A stretch of 25,924 nt of DNA from Opitutaceae bacterium (GTDB lineage Bacteria; Verrucomicrobiota; Verrucomicrobiia; Opitutales; Opitutaceae). Under the pieces are notes generated by a model. That model did not search any database, was not told where the DNA came from, and saw nothing but the letters and a program-made list of their open reading frames with translations. The position numbers were made by a program, and so were the translations under genes. Of this stretch, positions 1 to 6,451 are shown in pieces. The first letter of the stretch is position 1. Every line of letters begins with the position of its first letter. Location of the stretch: contig RGAX01000009.1 of the NCBI GenBank assembly GCA_009919985.1, positions 1-25,924 of the forward strand, written 5' to 3'.

Positions 1-1
1 T

Positions 2-1279
2 CTCGTCACCCGCAACAATCTCGCCTTCTACCAACTCGCGCGCACCGGCGATACGCTGCTGATTGCTGGCGGCGAACTTGGCGAACTCCTAGGCTACGAT
101 TTAAAAAATCGCCTCCCCCTCACCTTTGCCGGCAGCACCTCGAGCCAACTCAACGCCCTCGCTCCGATCCCGGGCGCACCTGGCCGCTTCCTGCTACTGC
201 GCAACAATACCCCCGGCCTAGCCGTCCTCGATTTTAACACCAGCAGCGAACGCTCCGCCGAGACTCGCCGCCTCGACCTCGGTACACCTGCGCTACTCGG
301 CGCCCTCCGCTTCGATCACCTGCGCAACCTCACGCGCGAACAACTCAGCCTCGAAATCAAAACCAGTTTCGGCAGTGACGAGATCGAAGGATGGACAGAC
401 TGGATAGCGCTCAACGCTCCTGACGCCGCTGACCCTGCCTGGCGCGGCGCGGCCTTACGCGGCCGCTACGCCAAACTCCGTCTCAAATTATCCGCCAACG
501 CGAACGCACTCGAAATCGAAAAACCTACACTCTTCATACTACCACAGAACCGCCGCCCTACGCTCCAAGAATTTCGCTTTCTTACACCCAACTTCGCCCT
601 TGTTCCCGCGTCCGAATCCACTCCGAGTCTAACCACCTCTATAAGCCAAATTTTAAACTCCAGCGGTAAAGATGACGACGCCGGCGCCGCCAAGCGCAGT
701 AAGGCCGCCTTCCTCGCCAGCCAAATTGTGCCCTCGCCCGGCAGCCAAATCGCGCTCTGGACGCTCGCCGATCCCGATGGCGACAACCTCACCGCAACGT
801 TCTCAATTCGTCGTGAAAATGAATCTACTTGGACCGATCTTGCTGTGTCCAGCCGCGAGCCCTACATCGTTTTTGACACTGCCCGACTGCCGGACGGCAT
901 ATATTTCAGCCGACTGATCGCCACCGAAATCGCACCGCGCGCGAGCGCCGAACGCCTGAGTCTAACCTTCGAAACCGATCAACTCCTCGTCGATCACTCC
1001 CCGCCCCTCATTCTCGATGCAACGGCAACCCGCACGACTACAGGCCTGAAATTCACGATTCACGGCCGCGATGCGCTCTCCCTGCTCGAAGGCGCGGAAA
1101 TCATCCTCAACAACGGAACCCATGAAACCGTCGAACAGCCCACCGACGGCATCCGCGACGCTCGAGATGAAACATTTGCCATAGAAATTCCACTCGCCCG
1201 TACCGCTAGTGCCACGGCCGCGGAGGTTACTCTTTACGACGCCGCTGGTAACGCTACCACGCGCCGTATCACGCTTTAA
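2..1279 (+). CDS. C-terminal part of a large secreted beta-propeller / Ig-like protein (left-edge partial)
   Basis: The frame is open from base 2 to the TAA at 1277-1279, giving about 425 residues with the N-terminus outside the window. The early part has short strand-like segments with glycine turns (for example LLIAGGELGELLGYDL, then GRFLLLRNNTPGLAVLDFN), which suggest the last blades of a beta-propeller. A middle part (around EGWTDWIAL and GRYAKLRLKL) resembles the discoidin-like module that follows propellers in some secreted proteins of Verrucomicrobia and relatives. The end (ADPDGDNLTATFSIRRE to DGIYFSRLIATE) resembles an Ig/FnIII-like fold. No catalytic motif is visible. Location outside the cytoplasm is inferred from this architecture, since no signal peptide can be seen. 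Its stop lies 18 bases from the end of the convergent xer gene. Function is not recognised; substrate or polymer binding is possible. Confidence 0.7.
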   Translation, partial: LVTRNNLAFYQLARTGDTLLIAGGELGELLGYDLKNRLPLTFAGSTSSQLNALAPIPGAPGRFLLLRNNTPGLAVLDFNTSSERSAETRRLDLGTPALLGALRFDHLRNLTREQLSLEIKTSFGSDEIEGWTDWIALNAPDAADPAWRGAALRGRYAKLRLKLSANANALEIEKPTLFILPQNRRPTLQEFRFLTPNFALVPASESTPSLTTSISQILNSSGKDDDAGAAKRSKAAFLASQIVPSPGSQIALWTLADPDGDNLTATFSIRRENESTWTDLAVSSREPYIVFDTARLPDGIYFSRLIATEIAPRASAERLSLTFETDQLLVDHSPPLILDATATRTTTGLKFTIHGRDALSLLEGAEIILNNGTHETVEQPTDGIRDARDETFAIEIPLARTASATAAEVTLYDAAGNATTRRITL

Positions 1280-1297
1280 ACGAGCGCAATTAAAACC

Positions 1298-2248
1298 TCA
1301 CGCACGCGGGTGAGCCTTGGCGTAAATCTCCCGCAACCGAGCCACACTCACATGTGTGTAAACCTGTGTCGTCGTCAGTTGCGCGTGACCCAATAGTTCC
1401 TGCACCAGCCTTAAATCCGCACCCGCATTCAACAAATGCGTAGCGTAGGAATGCCTCAGCTTATGCGGAGTGAGCTCCAGCGGCAATTCGGCCAAGGATA
1501 AATACCGTTTCAACATCAACTGAATCGCCCGCACGCTCATCCGCGTGCCATCAGGATTCGACACCACGGGATCATCCGGCCCAACCTTACGCGCAATTTC
1601 GTCTCGCACCTTAGTCAACACAGCGATGGCTACACGTCCCAGCGGACATAATCTCTCCTTGCGTCCCTTGCCGACGACCCGAGCAACTCCGTTGGAGAAA
1701 TCTACAGCGCCAAAATTCAATCCCGCGACTTCACTCACACGCAAACCGCCGCCATACAGCAACTCCATCACGAGCCGATCCCGCCACGCGATCTGAGGCG
1801 ATGCACTTTCATTTTCGATCAAGCGCTGCGGCCCCAAAAGCAAACGCTTCATTTGTTCTTCTGTCAGAAATTGCGGCAATCGTTTCTCAAGTTTCGGCAA
1901 CGGTACGCCGACAAAGGGATTACGTTTCAGCACGCCTCGGCGTTGCCAAAACTTGGCCCAAGTCCGCAAGCCGGAGACATGGTTGTGTAGCGTCCGACGG
2001 TCAAAACGGCTGCGCGCCTCGATCACAAAATCGCGCACTTCTCGCGATTCGAGTGCGTCGATTCCTCGCGCCCAAACCCCCGCCGTTTGCGCCCAGCGCC
2101 AGAAATCATCAAACGCCTGTTGATAGTTGCGTACAGTGTACGCCGAGCACCGGCGCTCGAGGGCCAAGTGCTCCGCAAAGGGCGTCCACCACTCCGCCAC
2201 GGTATCGGGCGGTGGCAGTTTAAGCGCGGGAGATTTGGGCTTCGACAT
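1298..2248 (-). CDS. xerC: Site-specific tyrosine recombinase, XerC/XerD type
   Basis: This 316-aa protein has the two-domain layout of Xer recombinases: an N-terminal SAM-like core-binding domain (about residues 18-105) and a C-terminal catalytic domain. All catalytic residues are visible: R170 in YGGGLRVSEVAGL, K194 in VVGKGRKER, H262 and R265 in TPHKLRHSYATHLL, H288 in LLGHAQLTTTQ, and nucleophile Y297 in QVYTHV. Xer proteins resolve chromosome dimers at dif during division. The length matches housekeeping Xer (about 300 aa), and there is no integrase-type N-terminal extension or nearby att site, so a phage integrase is unlikely. XerC versus XerD cannot be settled from this copy alone. ATG at 2248 is preferred; a GTG directly before it (2251) is possible, and AAGG lies upstream of both. 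The start overlaps the end of mazG by 29 bases, so the two are probably co-transcribed. Confidence 0.9.
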   Translation of the reverse strand: MSKPKSPALKLPPPDTVAEWWTPFAEHLALERRCSAYTVRNYQQAFDDFWRWAQTAGVWARGIDALESREVRDFVIEARSRFDRRTLHNHVSGLRTWAKFWQRRGVLKRNPFVGVPLPKLEKRLPQFLTEEQMKRLLLGPQRLIENESASPQIAWRDRLVMELLYGGGLRVSEVAGLNFGAVDFSNGVARVVGKGRKERLCPLGRVAIAVLTKVRDEIARKVGPDDPVVSNPDGTRMSVRAIQLMLKRYLSLAELPLELTPHKLRHSYATHLLNAGADLRLVQELLGHAQLTTTQVYTHVSVARLREIYAKAHPRA

Positions 2249-2882
2249 CACGCATTACCTTAGTCGCGTGCAACCGCAGCGCGCCTTCGGGGTCGAGCCC
2301 GTTGCTGCGCGCCGCAGCCGTCACCTCAAACAACATTTTACCCAGCTCAGCTTCAGTTAATTTAGAGCCGAGCGCTCGCACCTGCGCGACGTCCACTACG
2401 CTGGCCACGGGCAATGATTTTTTTTCAATCTGCTTCCAGACCGCCTCGGCAAACATCAAGGCCGGTAACCGCGCCGGCAGATCTTTAAAAACTCCAGATG
2501 CAACAGGCCCGTTTTTTTTCTCCTGCGCTTTGATCTGTTCCCATTGTACAAGGACTTGCTCAGAAGTACCGAGCTTACCCGAGCCAAATACATGCGGATG
2601 GCGGCGTACAAGTTTCTCGTTCACCTCGCGCGCGACATCTTCGATTGTAAATGCGTCTTTTTCCGCGGCCAGCTGTGCATGAAAAACGACTTGGATTAAC
2701 ACATCGCCAAGCTCTTCGCGCATATGCGGCAAGTCGCCGCGATCAATCGTGTCGATCAACTCGCTCACTTCATCAATCAGGCAACGAACCAGCGAGGCAT
2801 GTGTTTGCTCTTGGTCCCAAGGGCAACCGTCGGGTGCCCGTAGTCTTGCAATCGTAGCCTTTAATTCGTCCATCGCATTCAT
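2220..2882 (-). CDS. mazG: Nucleoside triphosphate pyrophosphohydrolase MazG
   Basis: This 220-aa MazG hydrolyses (d)NTPs to NMP and pyrophosphate, cleaning the nucleotide pool or acting in the stringent response. Family hallmarks near the start are RLRAPDGCPWDQEQTHASL and the metal-binding helices of the first MazG domain: DEVSEL (E38, E41), REELGDVLIQVVFHAQ (E57, D60), then LVRRHPHVFG. The second domain is recognisable at LPARLPALMFAEAVWK but has lost its acidic motifs: the position of the usual ELGDLLF reads ELGKMLF, and the ExxE helix before it is missing. In E. coli MazG the C-terminal domain carries the activity, so the arrangement here is reversed. The reading frame continues far upstream antisense to trpC. 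The start was placed at ATG 2882 (ATG 2873 is also possible) because homology begins there. It is divergent from trpC and is followed by overlapping xerC. Confidence 0.9.
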   Translation of the reverse strand: MNAMDELKATIARLRAPDGCPWDQEQTHASLVRCLIDEVSELIDTIDRGDLPHMREELGDVLIQVVFHAQLAAEKDAFTIEDVAREVNEKLVRRHPHVFGSGKLGTSEQVLVQWEQIKAQEKKNGPVASGVFKDLPARLPALMFAEAVWKQIEKKSLPVASVVDVAQVRALGSKLTEAELGKMLFEVTAAARSNGLDPEGALRLHATKVMRDVEAQISRA

Positions 2883-2912
2883 CGTTTCTTGATTTAGGCC
2901 ACTGCCTGCGAC

Positions 2913-2957
2913 GAAGACACGGAAATTTTTCCGCTTTGTCTTCCGTCTATTCCGTGT
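2913..2957. repeat. Imperfect hairpin and short degenerate repeat between divergent mazG and trpC
   Basis: The 91-base gap between the two divergent starts contains an inverted repeat: GAAGACA (2913-2919) and CGGAA (2920-2924) pair with TTCCG (2929-2933) and TGTCTTC (2937-2943) around an ATTT loop, leaving a three-base bulge (2934-2936). Directly after it the words TTCCGT and TTCCGTGTG recur at about ten-base spacing up to 2957. The hairpin lacks a T-run, so it is not a simple terminator. It could be a regulatory structure for one or both divergent genes, or a copy of a dispersed intergenic repeat; one copy in one window cannot decide. Confidence 0.5.
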
Positions 2958-2973
2958 GTTTCGTAACAGTTCG

Positions 2974-3774
2974 ATGTCCGATAAGCTTACTGAAATCATG
3001 GCCTGGAAGCGCCAGGAAATCGCAAGTCTAGTGCGCCCTGTGCCTCTCGAAGAGTTGCGGGCGTTACATGCCGCCTTGCCCGCTGTGCCCTCTTTTGCCG
3101 GCGCACTGCGCCGCTCCGATGGCCAACTCGCCGTCATTGCTGAAATTAAGCGCCGCTCGCCCTCGGCTGGTGCCATTGCCACGGGCATCGCTGCACCTGA
3201 GCAAGCCGCCAAATACCGCACAGCCGCCGCCAGCGCCTTATCAGTACTCACCGACGAAAAATATTTTGGCGGCACCCTCGACGACCTCGTCGCCGTCACC
3301 ACGCATTTCCGCCAATCCCCGCCCGCGCTGCCTTGCATCAGGAAAGATTTTTTCGTTCATCCGATTCAGGTCCTGCAAGCCCGCCAAGCCGGCGCCAGCG
3401 CCATTCTCATCATAGTGCGCGCGCTCAACGACGACGAAATCGCCGCTCTGCATGCCGCCGCTCTGGCTGCAGGACTGGACTCACTTTTTGAGATTCATAA
3501 CGAAAATGAACTTACTCGCGCACTCGCCCAAAGCGCGAAGATCATCGGGGTTAATAATCGCGACCTCGCCATTTTTAAAACCGACCTAGGTCTTAGCGAG
3601 CGCCTAATCCCACTTTTCCCCAAACATATTACCGCCGTCAGTGAGAGCGGCATCCACACCCCAGCCGATGCGGCTCGTGCACGTGATTGCGGGGCCCATG
3701 CCGTACTCGTCGGGGAAGCGCTCATGAAAGCGCTCGATCCTAGCGCTTTGATTAAGTCATTTCGCGCCAACTGA
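2974..3774 (+). CDS. trpC: Indole-3-glycerol phosphate synthase
   Basis: This 266-aa TIM-barrel enzyme converts carboxyphenylaminodeoxyribulose phosphate to indole-3-glycerol phosphate in tryptophan biosynthesis. Characteristic segments are all present: AEIKRRSPSAG (E57, K59), CIRKDFFVHPIQV (catalytic lysine K124), LFEIHNENE (E173), IGVNNRDL (N194-R196), AVSESGI (E224, S225) and the phosphate-binding end HAVLVGEALMK. Length is normal for a monofunctional TrpC, and no TrpF domain is fused. ATG 2974 is chosen over the in-frame GTG at 2956 because homology begins close to it; no Shine-Dalgarno sequence is visible at either. It is the first gene of a plus-strand run that includes rsmA, not a trp operon; no other trp gene is in the window. 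Confidence 0.95.
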   Translation: MSDKLTEIMAWKRQEIASLVRPVPLEELRALHAALPAVPSFAGALRRSDGQLAVIAEIKRRSPSAGAIATGIAAPEQAAKYRTAAASALSVLTDEKYFGGTLDDLVAVTTHFRQSPPALPCIRKDFFVHPIQVLQARQAGASAILIIVRALNDDEIAALHAAALAAGLDSLFEIHNENELTRALAQSAKIIGVNNRDLAIFKTDLGLSERLIPLFPKHITAVSESGIHTPADAARARDCGAHAVLVGEALMKALDPSALIKSFRAN

Positions 3775-3793
3775 TAACTTACCCATCGGCATT

Positions 3794-4153
3794 ATGCCCA
3801 AAATGTCCCGACTCACCGCCGCAGGACTGCTACCGCGCCGAGAATTTATTCGACGTCTTTGCCGCAGCGTCGTGGTCGGGATTGCACTGATCACGGTTTC
3901 GCTGCTGATCGGGATGGCCGGATATCATTGGCTCGGTGGCTTAGCTTGGATTGATGCGTTTCTCGATGCAGCGATGATTCTTTCCGGCATGGGCCCGCTT
4001 TCCCAGCTCCACTCCGATGGAGTCAAACTGTTCGCAGGATTCTACGCCATTTATTGTGGTATCGCCCTCATCAGCACCGCAGGCATCATGTTGGCACCTT
4101 TGATTCATCGCTACCTCCACAAATTTCACCTCGAGGACGATACCAACGAATAA
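3794..4153 (+). CDS. Small two-helix potassium-channel-like membrane protein with an unusual filter position
   Basis: This 119-aa protein has a basic N-terminus, a first membrane helix (about residues 24-44), a short amphipathic segment LAWIDAFLDAAMILSGMGP (50-68), a second membrane helix (about 78-103) and a cytosolic tail with HRYLHKFHLEDD (105-116). The order helix, re-entrant pore helix, filter position, helix is that of two-transmembrane potassium channels, with SGMGP (64-68) where the selectivity filter TVGYG would stand. I recall similar short bacterial proteins labelled two-pore-domain potassium channel family. Conduction is not shown, and loss of the GYG signature argues against a classical potassium pore. 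It lies 19 bases after trpC and 3 bases before rsmA, so it is almost certainly co-transcribed with both. Confidence 0.7.
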   Translation: MPKMSRLTAAGLLPRREFIRRLCRSVVVGIALITVSLLIGMAGYHWLGGLAWIDAFLDAAMILSGMGPLSQLHSDGVKLFAGFYAIYCGIALISTAGIMLAPLIHRYLHKFHLEDDTNE

Positions 4154-4156
4154 TTC

Positions 4157-5005
4157 ATGCCGCTTTCTCCTACCGCCACTCGCGATTTGCTCGTAGCTCT
4201 TGGTCATCACCCTAAACGGTCTCTAGGCCAAAATTTTCTCGTCGACGGCAACATCGTCCACAAATCACTCGCGCTCGCCGGCGTCGCCCCCAGCGACACC
4301 GTGATTGAGATCGGCCCCGGCCTAGGAACTCTGACTGAAGCGCTCCTCGCCGCGGGTGCCACAGTATATGCCATAGAACGTGACGAACGCCTTTTCGCAC
4401 ACCTCACGACCGCGTTGCTCCCCCAGTTTCTCGAGCGCCTGCATTTACTCTTCGGCGATGCCGTTGAACACCCACTCGCTGGGTACTCGCCTTCACCGTC
4501 TGAGGTTAATTTCAAAGTCGTCGCTAATCTTCCGTACGCCATCGCGACACCCTGGCTCGACGGCATTCTCACAGGCGCTCTGCCCTCCACACTTGTGCTC
4601 ATGCTGCAGCAAGAAGCCGCCCAGCGCTACGCTGCCAACCCAGGAAGTAAATCCTTCGGCGCTATCTCGATTTTCCTCCAAGCTGCCTACGCCATCGCAC
4701 CCGGTCACAAAGTGCCTGCCGCTTGCTTTCACCCGCGCCCCGACGTCGAATCGTATCTACTGAATCTGGTGCGTCAGCCCACGCCATTTATTTTCGACCG
4801 ACCAACAAAATCCGTCATCCGTGGCTGCTTTCAGCAACGCCGCAAACAGATCGGTTCCCTACTGCGGCACCTTGTGCCCCCTGCGGTCGCCGCCGCATGG
4901 TTGGAACAACTCACTGCCGCCGGACTCTCAGCCCTCAGTCGGCCTGAAGATATTCCTGTATCAGTCTGGCAACACCTCGTAGTTCCGCCTACAAGTGCTG
5001 CTTGA
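4157..5005 (+). CDS. rsmA: 16S rRNA (adenine1518-N6/adenine1519-N6)-dimethyltransferase RsmA (KsgA)
   Basis: This 282-aa enzyme uses S-adenosylmethionine to dimethylate two adjacent adenines near the 3' end of 16S rRNA, a late step in 30S assembly. Family motifs are in order: LGQNFLVDGNIV (23-34), the SAM-binding motif I VIEIGPGLGTLTE (49-61), an acidic ribose-binding position in YAIERDERL, the catalytic NLPY (124-127), and the conserved FHPRPDVES before the C-terminal helical domain. Length is normal. The start is three bases after the stop of the channel-like gene, with no Shine-Dalgarno sequence, so translational coupling is likely. Confidence 0.96.
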   Translation: MPLSPTATRDLLVALGHHPKRSLGQNFLVDGNIVHKSLALAGVAPSDTVIEIGPGLGTLTEALLAAGATVYAIERDERLFAHLTTALLPQFLERLHLLFGDAVEHPLAGYSPSPSEVNFKVVANLPYAIATPWLDGILTGALPSTLVLMLQQEAAQRYAANPGSKSFGAISIFLQAAYAIAPGHKVPAACFHPRPDVESYLLNLVRQPTPFIFDRPTKSVIRGCFQQRRKQIGSLLRHLVPPAVAAAWLEQLTAAGLSALSRPEDIPVSVWQHLVVPPTSAA

Positions 5006-5045
5006 AAGGTCCGCGCCTCATCCTCATCACTTTAATCTAAATCCC

Positions 5046-5735
5046 ATGTTTTGCTTCTCCCGCGTCCTCCTCACCGCTCTCATCGCCGTTGTCGGCAGCG
5101 TCACCCTCCGCGCCCAAGGCGAACCCGCCGCCGAGCCCATGCCCCTGCTCGGACGCGTCGACGGTCGCACCTACATTTCACCCACCGGTGCCTTCAAAGT
5201 CTCCATTCCTGTCCTGCCAGAACTCGGTGGCAACATTACGGACACTGAAAACGTCGTCACCTTTCAGGACGATTTCAACACGCACATTAGCATCGCTGCT
5301 TTCCCGCAAGATGCCACCCAGCGATGGGAAATGTCCACGCGCGGCCTAAAAGATTACCTCGTTTATTTTTTCAGCAATTACGTGCTCGGCGATTTCCGTC
5401 AGACTTTTCCTGAAACCACCATTGAAAGCGCCAAGTTTATACCCGGCGCCGTCGACGGTTCCCTCGTCACCTACATTTTGCTGCCAGGTGGCTCTATGTT
5501 TATGGACAAGATTCCAATGATCGCCGGCGGCCCCGTACCCGTGGCGAAACGCGGCAATCAACTCTTCGTCAAAAACGGCCACATCTTCGTCATCAGTATC
5601 GAGCTCACCGAGCGTGTCCTTGAGCGCACTACTTATAAAAAGTCGACGACCGAGGAAGATGAAATCCTTCGTCAGCGTCTAAACGAAGCGATCGTTCGCC
5701 TCCAATTCCCGAAGGTTGCTGCTGCGGCCAAGTAA
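5046..5735 (+). CDS. Secreted protein of unknown function
   Basis: This 229-aa protein begins with a typical signal peptide: an arginine near the start, a hydrophobic stretch LLTALIAVVGSV, and a probable cleavage site around TLRAQG. The mature part starts with YISPTGAFKVSIPVLPELGG, like bacterial lipoproteins and secreted proteins that open with a YxSPxGxFxVxxP segment, and then looks like a mixed alpha/beta domain with no cysteines and no catalytic motif that I recognise. The C-terminal third (TERVLERTTYKKS to NEAIVRLQF) is helical and charged. ATG 5046 was chosen over an upstream in-frame start at 4995 inside rsmA because the signal peptide begins there. It follows rsmA by 40 bases. No function is proposed; periplasmic location is inferred from the signal peptide. 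Confidence 0.7.
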   Translation: MFCFSRVLLTALIAVVGSVTLRAQGEPAAEPMPLLGRVDGRTYISPTGAFKVSIPVLPELGGNITDTENVVTFQDDFNTHISIAAFPQDATQRWEMSTRGLKDYLVYFFSNYVLGDFRQTFPETTIESAKFIPGAVDGSLVTYILLPGGSMFMDKIPMIAGGPVPVAKRGNQLFVKNGHIFVISIELTERVLERTTYKKSTTEEDEILRQRLNEAIVRLQFPKVAAAAK

Positions 5736-5757
5736 CCCGTCACACACCGCCCCACGC

Positions 5758-6006
5758 ATGTCGCTCGGCGGTTTCATTACCTTTTTGTTGATCGGCGCCC
5801 TCGCCGGTTGGCTAAGTGGCGTTATCATCAAGGGCCGAGGATTCGGCGCCTTAGGTAATATCATTGTCGGGGTGATCGGCGCCTTTCTCGGTGGTTTCTT
5901 GTTCAACGCAATTGGGGTTTCAGCCAACGGCATGCTCGCCCAATTTCTATTTGCGACCGCCGGGGCTCTACTGCTCGCATGGCTGCTGCGATTCATCAAA
6001 AAATGA
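5758..6006 (+). CDS. GlsB/YeaQ/YmgE family stress-response membrane protein
   Basis: This 82-aa protein is almost entirely hydrophobic and glycine-rich, with three membrane helices: FITFLLIGALAGWLSGVII, GNIIVGVIGAFLGGFLFNAI and FLFATAGALLLAWLLRF. Between the first two stands the short conserved loop KGRGFGALGN. Size, helix spacing and the GAxxGG pattern match the transglycosylase-associated (YeaQ/GlsB) family, inner-membrane proteins linked to general stress whose molecular activity is not settled. ATG 5758 starts the conserved helix; an earlier in-frame start at 5716 would overlap the preceding gene and add an unrelated leader. Its TGA overlaps the ATG of the broken acetyltransferase gene. 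Confidence 0.85.
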   Translation: MSLGGFITFLLIGALAGWLSGVIIKGRGFGALGNIIVGVIGAFLGGFLFNAIGVSANGMLAQFLFATAGALLLAWLLRFIKK

Positions 6007-6451
6007 ATCATTCATCGATTCATCTCCGTTTGGCTACAGAGCACGATCTGCCTGCCATCGTCGAAATTTACAATAGTATCATCCCTGGACACCGACTCGG
6101 CCGCTTTGGGTTCTCGTTGATTCAAACGCCGCCGACGCCGTGTGTGGCTGGGCCAGCTTTGATTCTTTTTATCTACGCGCGGCGTATGATGGTACTGTCA
6201 TGGTTGCACTCTACCTGGCCGAATCCTATCGCGGCCTTGGCCTCGGCGGCTGGCTCTTAGAGGAACTCATCACTCGTGCCCCAGCCCTCGGGATTCATTC
6301 CCTAACCGGATATATTTTCGGGCACAACGAACCGAGCCTGCGTTTGTTCAAGCGCCATGGTTTCACGCAATGGGCGCATTTACCCCGCGTCGCGGTACTA
6401 GACGACGTGGAACGCGATCTAATTATCCTCGGTCGACGTGTAATCGCTTAA
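6003..6451 (+). pseudogene. GNAT (phosphinothricin-acetyltransferase-like) N-acetyltransferase, disrupted by internal deletion and frameshift
   Basis: The N-terminal piece starts at ATG 6003 and reads IHLRLATEHDLPAIVEIYN-SIIPG, the usual opening of this GNAT subfamily. The rest lies in another frame: reading back from GTG 6140, that frame gives RPLWVLVDSNAADAVCGWAS from about 6098, then the acetyl-CoA-binding region ESYRGLGLGGWLLEELI and the end FGHNEPSLRLFKRHGF. Neither frame holds the roughly 25 residues (normally a TADxEP segment and an RxxWF helix) that lie between these parts in family members, so the lesion near 6085-6098 is an out-of-frame deletion and not a one-base slip. The product would have been a cytosolic acetyl-CoA-dependent N-acetyltransferase. 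The gene overlaps the preceding stop by ATGA. A sequencing or assembly error remains possible. Confidence 0.75.

Noticed and set aside
1298..2248. Phage or island integrase
   Set aside because: Length and motifs fit housekeeping Xer, and no tRNA, att repeats or phage genes are nearby.
2883..3338. Upstream extension of the mazG frame
   Set aside because: It runs antisense through trpC and has no MazG similarity; homology begins at about 2882.
6003..6451. Programmed ribosomal frameshift in the GNAT gene
   Set aside because: No slippery heptamer or downstream structure is apparent, and a block of about 25 conserved residues is missing, which a frameshift would not cause.
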